A stretch of DNA of 43,498 bases from Actinomycetota bacterium (GTDB lineage: Bacteria; Actinomycetota; Actinomycetes; Nanopelagicales; Nanopelagicaceae): the NCBI GenBank assembly GCA_009701185.1, contig WLKQ01000005.1, positions 1 to 43,498 of the forward strand, written 5' to 3'. The stretch's first letter is position 1, and the number at the start of each line of letters is the position of its first letter. Position numbers and translations under genes: made by a program. The notes below the pieces were generated by a model. It was not told the origin of the DNA and searched no databases. It worked only from the letters and a program-made list of their open reading frames with translations. Shown piece after piece: positions 1 through 10,984 of the stretch.

Positions 1-568
1 CGTCTGGAGCAACAACTAGTACGGCTCCTTTTTTGGCAGCTTTAGTAATTTGTGCGCAAATTTGGAAAGCAGGGCTCTCGTACGGTTTGAAGGCGTAAAA
101 AAAATCTTTTTCAGTAGATAACGATTGCCTAGTTGCCATGTGCGTAGACGGCGTAAATGTCTTATCAACAGAGGCTACACGTGGCGGGATTGCTAAACGA
201 AAAACATCATACGGATTTGTAGACCAGCGTTGGGCGACTGCCGAGACCAGAGCTAGCGATTGTGGAGTAGCGATAGGGTGAACCGAAAGCACTTTCGAAA
301 TCTGGCGAAGACGGCCCGATTTATCAGCGGTTTCCTTACGTTCAATGACTATACCTTCGACTTCACGAGTCCCAAAAGGTACTTGCACTCTAATACCAGT
401 ACTGATGATTTCCGATAAATCTTCTGGAATTAAATAATCGTACGGCTGATCTAAATGGAATACACCAGTATCAACCCAAATACGCGCAACTGGAAATTGC
501 TTTGCCGATTGCTTTTCTGACCGAGGAATAACTTCGGCTTTAAGACGAAAGAGTCGCGGCGTGGCCAC
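1..568 (-). CDS. priA: Primosomal protein N' (PriA), N-terminal part; gene truncated by window start
   Basis: Reverse-strand open frame from GTG at 568 (VATPRLFRLKAEVIPRSEK...VARIWVDTGVFHLDQPYDYLIPEDL...GIRVQVPFGTREVEGIVIE), a typical PriA 3'-DNA-binding domain; absent from the ORF track because truncated; adjacent to metK/coaBC as in other actinobacteria. Confidence 0.88.
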   Translation of the reverse strand, partial: MATPRLFRLKAEVIPRSEKQSAKQFPVARIWVDTGVFHLDQPYDYLIPEDLSEIISTGIRVQVPFGTREVEGIVIERKETADKSGRLRQISKVLSVHPIATPQSLALVSAVAQRWSTNPYDVFRLAIPPRVASVDKTFTPSTHMATRQSLSTEKDFFYAFKPYESPAFQICAQITKAAKKGAVLVVAPD

Positions 569-571
569 GTT

Positions 572-1762
572 CTACTTTATTGCCTTTTGCAAAGCATCGA
601 CCCGATCAGTCTTTTCCCATGCAAACTCTGGAAGTTCGCGACCAAAGTGCCCATAAGCACTCGTTAGAGAATAGATAGGGCGTAGAAGTTGTAAATCACG
701 AATAATCGCAGCAGGGCGTAAATCAAAGGTAGACAAAAGCGCATCTTGAATTTTATTGACCGGCACAGTTTCGGTACCAAAAGTTTCAACAAAAAGACCA
801 ACTGGCTGGGCTTTACCGATGGCATAGGCAACTTGTACTTCGCAGCGACGGGCTAAACCGGCGGCTACAACATTCTTGGCGACCCACCGCATTGCATAGG
901 CTGCAGATCGATCCACCTTGGAAGGATCCTTCCCACTAAATGCTCCCCCACCGTGACGTGCCATTCCACCATATGTATCAACGATAATTTTACGACCAGT
1001 CAATCCAGCATCTCCCATAGGGCCACCAATAACAAAGCGACCTGTCGGATTAATCAGCGTCTTGAGATTGTTACGAGGTAAATCAATGGTTGAAATAATC
1101 GGTTCAATAACATATTCAATAATCTCTGGTGTTAGAACCTTAACCACGTCAACATCTTCACTGTGTTGACTAGAGATTACGACGGTATTTAAGGCAACCG
1201 CACGATCACCATCGTATTCGATAGTAACTTGCGTCTTTCCATCTGGGCGAAGATATGCAAGTTGTCCAGATTTACGAACCTTGGTTAATTGGGCAGCTAA
1301 AGCGTGCGCCAACCAGATAGGTAGAGGCATTAACTCTTTAGTGTCATCGCATGCATAACCAAACATCAGACCTTGATCACCGGCACCTTGAAGATCTAGC
1401 GGATCAGCACCAGCGGCGACACGGTGTTCATAGGCATCATTAACGCCTTGAGCAATGTCTTGAGACTGTTGCCCAATAGAAATTGAAACGCCACAACTAT
1501 TACCATCAAAGCCTTTGTCTGATGAGTCATACCCAATATTTAGTACGGTGTCGCGAACAATTGTATTGACGTCTGCATATCCATCAGTAGTGACTTCACC
1601 AGCAACATGTACTTGGCCGGTAGTAATGAGGGTTTCAACGGCAACTCGACTCTTACTATCTTGCGATAGCAGTGAATCAAGAACCGCATCTGAAATTGCA
1701 TCTGCAATCTTGTCGGGATGGCCTTCTGTAACCGACTCAGACGTAAAAAGACGTTGTGACAT
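572..1762 (-). CDS. metK: S-adenosylmethionine synthetase
   Basis: 396 aa; [58 protein letters not shown] motifs. Confidence 0.98.
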   Translation of the reverse strand: MSQRLFTSESVTEGHPDKIADAISDAVLDSLLSQDSKSRVAVETLITTGQVHVAGEVTTDGYADVNTIVRDTVLNIGYDSSDKGFDGNSCGVSISIGQQSQDIAQGVNDAYEHRVAAGADPLDLQGAGDQGLMFGYACDDTKELMPLPIWLAHALAAQLTKVRKSGQLAYLRPDGKTQVTIEYDGDRAVALNTVVISSQHSEDVDVVKVLTPEIIEYVIEPIISTIDLPRNNLKTLINPTGRFVIGGPMGDAGLTGRKIIVDTYGGMARHGGGAFSGKDPSKVDRSAAYAMRWVAKNVVAAGLARRCEVQVAYAIGKAQPVGLFVETFGTETVPVNKIQDALLSTFDLRPAAIIRDLQLLRPIYSLTSAYGHFGRELPEFAWEKTDRVDALQKAIK

Positions 1763-1767
1763 GAGTT

Positions 1768-2952
1768 CTAACCTAACTGCCGGATGGCGTGATCAAGGAG
1801 TACATCTGAGAGAGCGTCTTTGGAGACTTCCTTGAGCGCTATTTCCTCACCGTTTCGTAGAAGGATTGTACCGTGAGTAACATCCTTTCCGAATATTGCG
1901 CCACCGCTAACGTCGTTAACATAAATGATATCGAGGCCTTTGCCTGTCAATTTTGAGCGTGCTGACTCAATATGGTTACTTGTTTCAGCGGCAAAACCAA
2001 CCATTACCTGATTAGTTTTGGTCACGGATAACTCGGCCAGTAAGTCAGGATTCGCTTCTAATTCGATTGAGGTAAAAAAAGCCTTCTTTATTTTTTCGGT
2101 AAGTTTTTGAACTGGCCGTGCATCTGCCACCGCAGCGCACATAATTAAGATGTCCGTAGAAGTAAACTCAAGATTTAACGCCGCTTGCATATCGCGAGCA
2201 CTTTCAACGCTGGTAATCGAGATACCGGATAAATAGGAGGTATCCATATTTGCCGCTATGAGATGAACATTCGCGCCACGTAATTGGGCCGCACGCGCAA
2301 GAGCTATCCCTTGCTTGCCCGAGGACTTATTTCCAATAAAGCGAACTGGATCAATTGCCTCGCGTGTACCACCGGCTGTTATAAGAACATTTTTACCGCG
2401 CAGATCTTGTTTGTGCCCTGTCATTGCATCAAAATTCTCAACGATACGTGCGGTCTCGGGGAAACGGCCCTGACCGGAATCATTACCCGTAAGGCGCCCA
2501 TGATCTGGATCCATAACAATAAAGCCACGATTACGAAGGGTTTGAATGTTTGCCTGTGTTGCTGGATCGTTCCACATCTTTGGATGCATAGCTGGAACGA
2601 GCATCTTTGGCACATCACTTGCGAGAATTAAATTCGTCAATAAGTCATCGGCCCGACCAATTGCTATACGTGCGATGAGATCTGCAGTTGCCGGGGCAAT
2701 AATGAAATATCCAGCTTTTTGTGCAAGAGAAATATGTGCGACTTCGTGAACATTTTCCCACACTTGCGTTGGTGCGGGTCTACCGGATAGCGCTTCCCAG
2801 GTGGCGCTTCCCACAAAATTAAGTGAGGCTGGAGTCGGGATTACCGTGACGCTATATCCACGCTCTTGTAAACGTCGAAGAAGATCGGCAGATTTATAGG
2901 CGGCAATACCTGCGCCAACCCCGAGGATTACCTCACGGCTGGTGGAAGACAT
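1768..2952 (-). CDS. coaBC: Bifunctional phosphopantothenoylcysteine decarboxylase / phosphopantothenate-cysteine ligase
   Basis: 394 aa; [58 protein letters not shown]. Confidence 0.97.
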   Translation of the reverse strand: MSSTSREVILGVGAGIAAYKSADLLRRLQERGYSVTVIPTPASLNFVGSATWEALSGRPAPTQVWENVHEVAHISLAQKAGYFIIAPATADLIARIAIGRADDLLTNLILASDVPKMLVPAMHPKMWNDPATQANIQTLRNRGFIVMDPDHGRLTGNDSGQGRFPETARIVENFDAMTGHKQDLRGKNVLITAGGTREAIDPVRFIGNKSSGKQGIALARAAQLRGANVHLIAANMDTSYLSGISITSVESARDMQAALNLEFTSTDILIMCAAVADARPVQKLTEKIKKAFFTSIELEANPDLLAELSVTKTNQVMVGFAAETSNHIESARSKLTGKGLDIIYVNDVSGGAIFGKDVTHGTILLRNGEEIALKEVSKDALSDVLLDHAIRQLG

Positions 2953-2964
2953 TGTGGAAGAGCT

Positions 2965-3213
2965 TTAAGCCGTTGGTTCGAGATTTTCGATTGTTACTTT
3001 GCCTTCGTTAATTTCGCGAAGGGCAATTGATAATGGCTTCTCATGAACGTGTGTATCAACCAAAGGTCCCACGTACTCGAGCAGACCCTCGCCGAGTTGT
3101 GAGTAATAAGCGTTGATCTGACGAGCGCGCTTTGCAGCATAGAGAACGAGGCTGTACTTAGAGCCACTCTTCTCTAGAAGTTCGTCAATAGGTGGATTTG
3201 TGATGCCATCCAT
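2965..3213 (-). CDS. rpoZ: RNA polymerase omega subunit
   Basis: 82 aa; [20 protein letters not shown]...[14 protein letters not shown]; between gmk and coaBC. Confidence 0.95.
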   Translation of the reverse strand: MDGITNPPIDELLEKSGSKYSLVLYAAKRARQINAYYSQLGEGLLEYVGPLVDTHVHEKPLSIALREINEGKVTIENLEPTA

Positions 3214-3241
3214 AGTTATCCCCGCTCATGTGCTGTTTTGG

Positions 3242-4114
3242 TCAAGATATCAATCCTATCAGTTGTTCTACAACCCGCTCGACCTGATCATTGACGATCA
3301 CCACATCAAAGGATGAGGCGGCGGCAAGCTCTTCCTGGGCAAGGGCTAAGCGTTCGGCCCGTCGCTCAGGCCCATCTGTCCCACGGCCTTCCAATCGAGA
3401 TACGAGCTCCTCCCATGTAGGAGGCTCCAAGAAAACCAGAATTGATTGAGCAAGGTGGCTTTTGACTTGCTTAGCTCCCGCAATCTCAATCTCTAATAAA
3501 ACATTTCTTCCCTTCAAAAGCGCCTCTTCAACTGGTGAACGTGGTGTTCCATACCGGTTGCCCGCAAACTGCGCCCACTCCAGAAATTCATCATCCTTGA
3601 TACGGCGCGTAAACTCCTCATCAGAAATAAAGTAATAATCAACGCCATCGTGTTCATTTATTCGTGGAGAGCGCGTGGTGGCCGAGATGCTGACCCAAAA
3701 ATCTCCAGATGTTCGCAGGGTGCTTGCGACTGTACTTTTTCCAACTCCCCCAGGTCCAGATAAAACCAAAAGTTTTCCAGGTGAAACAGCATGAGTAGAT
3801 TTCATAAATTCATGGCGCAACTGCTTGAGTTGGTGCCGACCCAATCCTTGGATTCGACGTGTAGGAGAAATATTTAAACGCTCCATCAATGTCGTCGCTC
3901 TAACTTTTCCAACACCAGATAACGCTTCCAATAATTCACGAACACGCATTTTCCCAACGCTATCTTCGTTAGCTGCAATTTCAAGAACTGTATCGATGGA
4001 AAATTCGCCACTTTTAATCTTGCCTTTAACTTCGGCTCTCCGTTTTCGCGATTGTGCAGCTTTGGCAAGCGCCATGGCCCTTTGCTCAGGCGTTAGTTGC
4101 GGAGGGGCTCCCAT
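3242..4114 (-). CDS. gmk: Fusion protein: actinobacterial integration host factor (mIHF) domain + guanylate kinase
   Basis: 290 aa single frame; residues ~1-103 mIHF-like (LTPEQRAMALAKAAQSRKRRAEVKGKIKSG...VGKMRVRELLEALSGVGKVRATTLMERLNISPTRRIQGLGRHQ), then Gmk (KLLVLSGPGGVGKSTVASTL...VSISATTRSPRINEHDGVDYYFISDEEF). Confidence 0.93.
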   Translation of the reverse strand: MGAPPQLTPEQRAMALAKAAQSRKRRAEVKGKIKSGEFSIDTVLEIAANEDSVGKMRVRELLEALSGVGKVRATTLMERLNISPTRRIQGLGRHQLKQLRHEFMKSTHAVSPGKLLVLSGPGGVGKSTVASTLRTSGDFWVSISATTRSPRINEHDGVDYYFISDEEFTRRIKDDEFLEWAQFAGNRYGTPRSPVEEALLKGRNVLLEIEIAGAKQVKSHLAQSILVFLEPPTWEELVSRLEGRGTDGPERRAERLALAQEELAAASSFDVVIVNDQVERVVEQLIGLIS

Positions 4115-4123
4115 GAGCTAAAT

Positions 4124-4837
4124 CTAGTCCACAGAGTTAATCTGTTGCGCTATTTCTATCGCTCGTTCGCGCATTGCATTCTCTCCATGTTGCCAATACT
4201 GCGTAATTGGCCGTCCAATCACTACAAGATTGGCTCCACGGTCGATGGCTTCACGTGGTGTCATCGTTCTTACTTGATCATCTGCAGCCGATGTATCACG
4301 AGGCCGGACACCTGGTGTAATAATCGTAGTTTCTTCACCAATGCTATGACGGATGGCGGTTATCTCTAGTGGAGAGCAAACTATTGCACGGGCACCAGCA
4401 TCGGTAGCTAATCGCGCTAAGCGTACGGCGCTATTTAGAGCATTATCTTTAAAACCAATATCAATGACATTTTCCTCAGATAGTGAGGTCAAAATAGTTA
4501 CTCCAGTTACAAATGTTGATGGCAACGCATCGACAGCCGCACGTACCATCGCCGATCCACCTGAAGCATGAACAGTTAAATACTTAGGATTCAAAGCGGC
4601 TACGGCTCGCGAGGCTCCGGCGACAGTATGTTCGATGTCATGGAGTTTGAGATCAAGAAAGATATCGGCGGATGTATTACTTGTAATCGCTCGAACTCCA
4701 TCTGCTCCAAATGTCAGATAGAACTCTAAACCCAATTTATAAACCGAGACAATATTTTCAGTTGCTTTTACCCAACTAATTGCAGTGCTTAAATCTGAGG
4801 TATCAACGGCTAAAACTATTGGTGCCTTATTCGCCAT
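4124..4837 (-). CDS. pyrF: Orotidine 5'-phosphate decarboxylase
   Basis: MANKAPIVLAVDTSDLSTAISW...DIFLDLKLHDIEHTV...ITPGVRPRDTSAADDQVRTMTPREAIDRGANLVVIGRPIT; ORF track extends to 4903, but start at the internal ATG (4837) is more likely. Confidence 0.95.
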   Translation of the reverse strand: MANKAPIVLAVDTSDLSTAISWVKATENIVSVYKLGLEFYLTFGADGVRAITSNTSADIFLDLKLHDIEHTVAGASRAVAALNPKYLTVHASGGSAMVRAAVDALPSTFVTGVTILTSLSEENVIDIGFKDNALNSAVRLARLATDAGARAIVCSPLEITAIRHSIGEETTIITPGVRPRDTSAADDQVRTMTPREAIDRGANLVVIGRPITQYWQHGENAMRERAIEIAQQINSVD

Positions 4838-5774
4838 CACTGACCTCGATCCGATGTGCGTAACCGATAGCTTCACGCAATGACGAGAAGCCTTTTGCAG
4901 CAAGCAAATCTCTCAACTCATTTTGAATAACGGGAATAGCGTTTGGATTTCCAAAACTGGCGGTACCTACTGAAACTCCGCTTGCACCAGCGATGATCAT
5001 CTCGAAGGCATCCCGACCAGAGGCAACTCCGCCCATTCCTAGGATAGGAACTTTCGGAAGCGCAGCGTGTACTTGGTAGATCGCGCGGACTGCGATTGGT
5101 CGAATGGCAGGACCTGATAATCCGCCGGTCTTGTTAGCTAGTTGCGGTCTCATTGTTTCTACGTTTATAACCATACCCAGAACAGTATTAATTAGGGCTA
5201 ATGCATCTGCCCCAGCTTCAACAACGCCTTTGGCAATGTGTACTAAATCGGTGACATCAGGTGAGAGTTTGGCAATAATAGGCAGTTCACCACCGATAGT
5301 GCGACGGACTCCATCAATGACACGACGAGAGGCCTCTGGATCGCAAGCAAAAACTAACCCTCTATTTTCAACATTCGGGCACGAGATGTTCACTTCAATC
5401 GCACTAATCCCAGAGACTCCACGTAACTTACGTGCCAGCGTTGAGTACTCCTCAACCGTCTCACCCGCTATAGAAACAATTATCCGTGCTTTTTTCTCTA
5501 ACAAAAACGGAATATCTTTTTCTAAAAACGCATCAATGCCAGGACCTTGAAGACCAATTGAGTTGAGCATTCCGCTGGGAGTCTCGGCCATTCGTGGAGT
5601 TGGTCGACCATGTCGGGCTTTAGACATAACTGATTTAGTTACAACTCCCCCGATCGAATGTAATTCAAAGAATTGAGAGAGTTCACGGCCAGAGCTTGCG
5701 CATCCACTGGCGGTAAAAATTGGGGCTGGAAACCAAGCATTTCCCAATGTGGTCGAAAGATCAACGGAGCTCAT
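4827..5774 (-). CDS. pyrD: Dihydroorotate dehydrogenase B, catalytic subunit
   Basis: 315 aa; NPV-type N-term, EVNISCPNVENRG, AKLSPDVTD, GGLSGPAIRPIAVRAIYQV, GMGGVASGRDAFEMIIAGAS; adjacent pyrK supports class 1B. Confidence 0.96.
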   Translation of the reverse strand: MSSVDLSTTLGNAWFPAPIFTASGCASSGRELSQFFELHSIGGVVTKSVMSKARHGRPTPRMAETPSGMLNSIGLQGPGIDAFLEKDIPFLLEKKARIIVSIAGETVEEYSTLARKLRGVSGISAIEVNISCPNVENRGLVFACDPEASRRVIDGVRRTIGGELPIIAKLSPDVTDLVHIAKGVVEAGADALALINTVLGMVINVETMRPQLANKTGGLSGPAIRPIAVRAIYQVHAALPKVPILGMGGVASGRDAFEMIIAGASGVSVGTASFGNPNAIPVIQNELRDLLAAKGFSSLREAIGYAHRIEVSDGE

Positions 5775-6607
5775 AGAGCTTTACCTACTTTGTCCCACAG
5801 CACAGTTTCGCCATCCATAACGGGTCCATCAATACATGAGCGCAGCATTGAAATAACGCCATCACTACCCATCGTCGGCAACACGCACGTCATGCAAATT
5901 CCAATTCCACAAGCCATCGACTCTTCAACGGCGCACTGGTGAATCACATCAGTGCCACGAGTTAACGAGTCAATAGCCGACAACATAGCCATCGGACCAC
6001 ATGAATAAATAACTGCGATATTCATATCATCGATGAGAGCTTTAATTGGGTCAGTAACTCGACCGGCCTGCCCCATTGATCCATCTTCGGTGTAAATTCG
6101 AAGTGAATTAACCGAGCGCTTGCCCTCCATTGGTGCATATATTTTTGATGCTGTGCTTGCACCTAAAAGCATGTCGACTCGACATCCACGAGCGTTGAGC
6201 ACCTCAGCTAAGCCAAATAATGGTGCAGATCCATAACCGCCCCCAACTAAAAGAACCTGAACGGGTTCAGTTGGAATTCCAAATGCTGTTCCGAGTGGGA
6301 CTACAACATCTAACATAGCTCCTTCGTTTTGCGAGCATAGCCAAGAGCTTCCTTGTCCATATGGAGCGACAATTAGCTCCATAGTTCCACCAGAGATTGA
6401 ATTTGCTGAAACGCGTGAAATTGCAAAGGCGCGTCTCAAAACCATCCGGGACGTATCACCACCAACATTGATTGCAACGAAATTTCCCGGCTTGCAATGA
6501 TTAGCCGCATCACCAATGTTGACAATCAGCTGGTGGTACTGGCCGACCCTTTTGTTGCTCACTACTGCTGCAGCGATCTGTTGGGCGTTTCTATTGATTG
6601 CACTCAT
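5771..6607 (-). CDS. pyrK: Dihydroorotate dehydrogenase B electron transfer (FAD/[2Fe-2S]) subunit
   Basis: 278 aa; RRAFAISRV, LLVGGGYGSAPLFGLAEVL, YSCGPMAML, CAVEESMACGIGICMTCVLP cysteine motif. Confidence 0.94.
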   Translation of the reverse strand: MSAINRNAQQIAAAVVSNKRVGQYHQLIVNIGDAANHCKPGNFVAINVGGDTSRMVLRRAFAISRVSANSISGGTMELIVAPYGQGSSWLCSQNEGAMLDVVVPLGTAFGIPTEPVQVLLVGGGYGSAPLFGLAEVLNARGCRVDMLLGASTASKIYAPMEGKRSVNSLRIYTEDGSMGQAGRVTDPIKALIDDMNIAVIYSCGPMAMLSAIDSLTRGTDVIHQCAVEESMACGIGICMTCVLPTMGSDGVISMLRSCIDGPVMDGETVLWDKVGKAL

Positions 6608-6608
6608 G

Positions 6609-9600
6609 CTAAGCCAACCAATCCTGTAACGGCTTAATCGAAAGTTCTTGTGATTGCAAAAAACGAATTCCTTCTACGGCAGCATTAAAGCCAGCGGTTG
6701 TAGTGATAATCGGAATCGATCGTTGAACGGCTGCCGTACGAATAGCCCAACCATCCTGACGAGTTCCACGGCCAACCGGTGTGTTAATGACCAAATCAAT
6801 ATCTCCCGCGTTAATCATCTCCACAATCGTGCGCTCACCCATCGGACCACTTCCTTCTGAATTCTTTCGCACAGTTATGGAAGGTACTCCATGTTCGGCT
6901 AAATAATCAGCAGTGCCCTGTGTTGCTAAAACTCTAAATCCAAGGCTAGCCAATCCAGCTGCAGCATCTACGCCATGCGCCTTATTTTTATCGGCCAGTG
7001 AGATAAATACTGTTCCAGTTTTTGGAAGTGGGCCGAAGGCTTGAATTTGCGATTTCGCATAGCTTTCGCCAAAGGTTGGTGAGATTCCCATAACCTCGCC
7101 AGTTGAACGCATCTCGGGTCCGAGCACTGCATCTACCCCTCGGCCATCAGTACGACGAAAACGATTCCATGGCAACACTGCTTCCTTAACCGAAATTCCT
7201 CGTGCTACCCCATCACCAGTGGTTGGTAATAATCCCTCTGCTCGTAAATCTGAAATTGAACTACCTAAAGAAATACGTGCTGCAGCTTTAGCTAATGGGA
7301 CTCCAGTCGCCTTAGACACAAATGGCACTGTCCGTGAAGCACGCGGATTTGCCTCTAGAACATAAAGTTTGGAATCTGCAATAGCGAATTGAATATTAAT
7401 CAAACCACGTACACCAACTCCGCTGGCAATCTTCACGGTTGCTTCTCTGATCTCTTTCAAAGCACTTGGTGTGACCGTCATTGAAGGTAGTACACACGCA
7501 CTATCCCCACTATGTATTCCAGCCTCTTCGATGTGTTCCATGACCCCGCCGAGGAATAAATCCTTCCCGTCGTATAAAGCATCGACATCGATTTCAATGG
7601 CACTATCTAAAAAACGATCAACTAAGACTGGATGATCTGGCGTGATATCGGTCGCACGAGAAATGAAACCAGCGAGTGCTTGATCATCGTAAACGATCTC
7701 CATACCGCGACCACCTAAAACGAATGATGGTCTTACTAGTACGGGGTAACCAATTCTCGAAGCGATAGTGATTGCCTCTAACTGAGAAGCGGCCATGCCA
7801 AACTCAGGGGCGGTTAGTTGCTGTTCATGCAAAATATTTCCAAAAGCTCCGCGCTCCTCAGCCAAATTTATCGCTTCAGGGCTTGTACCAAGAATCGTTA
7901 CACCGTTTGCCTTAAGGTCTGCGGCAAGACCCAATGGAGTCTGTCCGCCTAACTGGGTGATGACACCCAGTAAGGGACCTGCCTGGGATTCAGCATGAAT
8001 GACTTCTAATACATCTTCAAGGGTTAGAGGCTCAAAGTAAAGCCGATTACTCGTATCGTAATCCGTAGAAACTGTCTCCGGATTACAGTTGATCATGATG
8101 GTTTCATAACCCGCAGCGCGTAATGCAAAGGATGCATGCACGCAGGAATAATCAAATTCAATTCCCTGACCAATACGATTGGGTCCACTACCTAAGATAA
8201 TTACGGCTGGAACTGTCCGCGCTCTGACTTCAGTCTCTTCTTCATACGATGAATAATGGTATGGAGTGAAGGCTTCAAACTCAGCAGCGCATGTATCAAC
8301 GGTTTTATAAACAGGGCGAATACCCATGTGATGTCGGAGTTGGCGTACTTCATCCTCGCTCATTCCGCGCAATAGGGCGATTTGAGAGTCCGAAAAGCCG
8401 TTTGACTTAGCGGTTCGAAGAATTTCAGAAGTAAGCTCCCCTGGTTCTGCTACGCGCACTGCCTGCTCATTAATGATTTGGATTTGTCGCAAATACCAAG
8501 GATCAATTTTACAGGCAGCAAATACTTCGCCGATACTCGCACCAGCCCACATTGCGCGTTGGACTTGTTGCAAACGATATTCGGTGGGCACGGTAATAGA
8601 TGTGAGAAGACGGGCTTTCTCATCGGGGGTTACAACCGGCCAGGAGAATATCGCTTCTTTTCGCTCAAGGGAGCGAAGCGCCTTCATGAGCGCTTCCGAG
8701 AATGAACGACCAATTGCCATTGCTTCCCCGACACTCTTCATCGTCGTCGTTAGTCGCGGGTCGGCATCTGCAAATTTTTCGAAAGCAAAACGTGGCAATT
8801 TCACTACGACATAGTCCAATGTCGGTTCAAAAGAAGCTGGAGTAACCTTAGTTATATCGTTAGTTATTTCATCCAAGGTATAACCAATAGCCAACTTTGT
8901 AGCAATCTTGGCAATAGGAAAACCCGTGGCTTTAGAGGCTAATGCGCTAGAACGAGAAACTCTAGGATTCATCTCGATCACAATAATGCGACCGTTGACT
9001 GGGTTGACTGCGAATTGAATGTTGCAACCTCCAGTAGCCACTCCCACTTCTCGAATAATATCGAGCGAAAGATTACGTAGCTTCTGATATTCAACATCCG
9101 TCAACGTCATAGCTGGCGCAACGGTAATCGAGTCGCCAGTATGTACTCCCATTGGATCAACATTCTCGATGCTGCACACAATCACAACGTTGTCTTTGTG
9201 ATCACGCATTACCTCTAATTCATACTCTTTCCAGCCAATAATTGACTCTTCCAAAAGAACTTCTGATGTTGGACTATGTCGCAGCCCTGTTCCAGCAATT
9301 TGACGCAGCTGTTCTTCGTCGAAGGCGATGCCAGAACCTAAGCCACCCATAGTGAAAGAGGGGCGAACAACAACTGGATAGTGCAAACTTTCTACGGCAG
9401 CGAAGATCTCTTCCATCGTGTGGCAGATTTTAGAGCGCGCGGACTCACCGCCAACCTTCTCTACAATCGCTCTGAAGAGCTCACGATTTTCACCTCTGTT
9501 AATGGCATCTACGTCAGCACCAATAAGTTTCACGCCGTACTTTGATAACGTCCCACGCTCATAAAGTCCAATGGCAGCATTGAGAGCAGTCTGGCCACCC

Positions 9601-9869
9601 AGTGTCGCAAGGACTGCATCCGGTTTTTCACGAGCAATGATCTTTTCAATAACTTCTGGAGTAATAGGCTCGATATACGTGGCATCTGCAAATTCAGGAT
9701 CCGTCATAATCGTTGCTGGATTAGAGTTCACGAGAATGACGCGAATACCCTCCTCGCGCAATACGCGACAGGCTTGAGTACCTGAATAATCAAACTCACA
9801 CGCTTGCCCAATCACAATCGGTCCGCTACCAATGACTAAAACACTTTTTATTGAGGTATCTAGTGGCAT
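6609..9869 (-). CDS. carB: Carbamoyl-phosphate synthase large subunit
   Basis: 1086 aa; [32 protein letters not shown], duplicated ATP-grasp halves. Confidence 0.99.
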   Translation of the reverse strand: MPLDTSIKSVLVIGSGPIVIGQACEFDYSGTQACRVLREEGIRVILVNSNPATIMTDPEFADATYIEPITPEVIEKIIAREKPDAVLATLGGQTALNAAIGLYERGTLSKYGVKLIGADVDAINRGENRELFRAIVEKVGGESARSKICHTMEEIFAAVESLHYPVVVRPSFTMGGLGSGIAFDEEQLRQIAGTGLRHSPTSEVLLEESIIGWKEYELEVMRDHKDNVVIVCSIENVDPMGVHTGDSITVAPAMTLTDVEYQKLRNLSLDIIREVGVATGGCNIQFAVNPVNGRIIVIEMNPRVSRSSALASKATGFPIAKIATKLAIGYTLDEITNDITKVTPASFEPTLDYVVVKLPRFAFEKFADADPRLTTTMKSVGEAMAIGRSFSEALMKALRSLERKEAIFSWPVVTPDEKARLLTSITVPTEYRLQQVQRAMWAGASIGEVFAACKIDPWYLRQIQIINEQAVRVAEPGELTSEILRTAKSNGFSDSQIALLRGMSEDEVRQLRHHMGIRPVYKTVDTCAAEFEAFTPYHYSSYEEETEVRARTVPAVIILGSGPNRIGQGIEFDYSCVHASFALRAAGYETIMINCNPETVSTDYDTSNRLYFEPLTLEDVLEVIHAESQAGPLLGVITQLGGQTPLGLAADLKANGVTILGTSPEAINLAEERGAFGNILHEQQLTAPEFGMAASQLEAITIASRIGYPVLVRPSFVLGGRGMEIVYDDQALAGFISRATDITPDHPVLVDRFLDSAIEIDVDALYDGKDLFLGGVMEHIEEAGIHSGDSACVLPSMTVTPSALKEIREATVKIASGVGVRGLINIQFAIADSKLYVLEANPRASRTVPFVSKATGVPLAKAAARISLGSSISDLRAEGLLPTTGDGVARGISVKEAVLPWNRFRRTDGRGVDAVLGPEMRSTGEVMGISPTFGESYAKSQIQAFGPLPKTGTVFISLADKNKAHGVDAAAGLASLGFRVLATQGTADYLAEHGVPSITVRKNSEGSGPMGERTIVEMINAGDIDLVINTPVGRGTRQDGWAIRTAAVQRSIPIITTTAGFNAAVEGIRFLQSQELSIKPLQDWLA

Positions 9870-10984
9870 TACACGCCAACTTTCTTCGACATTAGATCCA
9901 CGAAACGATCAAAGAGGTATGCGGCATCATGGGGACCTGCGGCAGCCTCGGGGTGGTACTGAACTGAAAAGGCAGGACAATCCAACATCTGTAAACCTTC
10001 AACCACGCCGTCGTTCAGGCAAACATGCGTCACTTCACCGCGTCCATACACTGTTGTGAACTCACCATCAGTAGGTGCCGCTAGTGCAAAGCCATGATTA
10101 TGAGAAGTAATCTCAACTTTACCCGTCAATTTATCCATGACGGGCTGATTAATTCCTCGATGACCAAAGGCTAGTTTATAAGTTTCAAAGCCTAATGCTC
10201 GGCCTAGAATTTGATGGCCAAAACAAATTCCAAAAATAGGGAGCTTCTTAGCCAGTACCTCGCGAACAACTTCAATAACATCAACCATCGTCGATGGATC
10301 ACCAGGTCCATTAGAGATAAATAACCCATCTGGAGAAAGCGCCAGAATATCTGCCGCGCTTGAATCAAATGGAAGGACATGAACTTCAACGCCGCGTTCA
10401 GAAAGCGCCCTAGGAGTAGCGGCCTTGATACCTAGATCTAGCGCAGCCACTACGTACTTCTTTTCACCTTGAGCGCGCATTATATATGGCTTCTTTGTAG
10501 ACACATCTGAAACTAAAAACGCCCCTGACATCTGCGAGCTCTTTCGAACCTCGACCACCATTTCCTCGCGTGAGATCTCTAATCCAGAAAAGATTCCCAC
10601 CCGCATAGCACCTCTATCGCGCAGATGGCGCGTGAGTGCTCGAGTATCTATTCCTTGAATCCCAACCACATTTTGTGAGATCAACTCTGCTTCAAGCTCA
10701 TTTTCACTTCGCCAATTAGAGACAATTGATGAAGGATTTCGAACGACAAAACCAGCGACCCAAATTTTTTCCGATTCATTGTCTTGTGAGTTGAAGCCAG
10801 TATTTCCAATGTGTGGAGCTGTCATCACAACAACTTGCTTGTGATATGAAGGGTCGGTCAAAGTCTCTTGATAACCCGTCATGCCAGTTTGGAATACGGC
10901 TTCCCCGAAAGTTTTCCCGCTTGCACCCCATGATCGACCTTCGAAGATTCGACCATCGTCCAGTACCAAATATGCGTTAGCCAA
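9869..10984 (-). CDS. carA: Carbamoyl-phosphate synthase small subunit
   Basis: 371 aa; [64 protein letters not shown]. Confidence 0.99.
   Translation of the reverse strand: MANAYLVLDDGRIFEGRSWGASGKTFGEAVFQTGMTGYQETLTDPSYHKQVVVMTAPHIGNTGFNSQDNESEKIWVAGFVVRNPSSIVSNWRSENELEAELISQNVVGIQGIDTRALTRHLRDRGAMRVGIFSGLEISREEMVVEVRKSSQMSGAFLVSDVSTKKPYIMRAQGEKKYVVAALDLGIKAATPRALSERGVEVHVLPFDSSAADILALSPDGLFISNGPGDPSTMVDVIEVVREVLAKKLPIFGICFGHQILGRALGFETYKLAFGHRGINQPVMDKLTGKVEITSHNHGFALAAPTDGEFTTVYGRGEVTHVCLNDGVVEGLQMLDCPAFSVQYHPEAAAGPHDAAYLFDRFVDLMSKKVGV

Noticed and set aside
3730-3760. Guanylate kinase P-loop variant GPGGVGKST instead of GPSGVGKST
   Set aside because: A single Ser to Gly change still fits Walker A; not strong evidence of inactivity.
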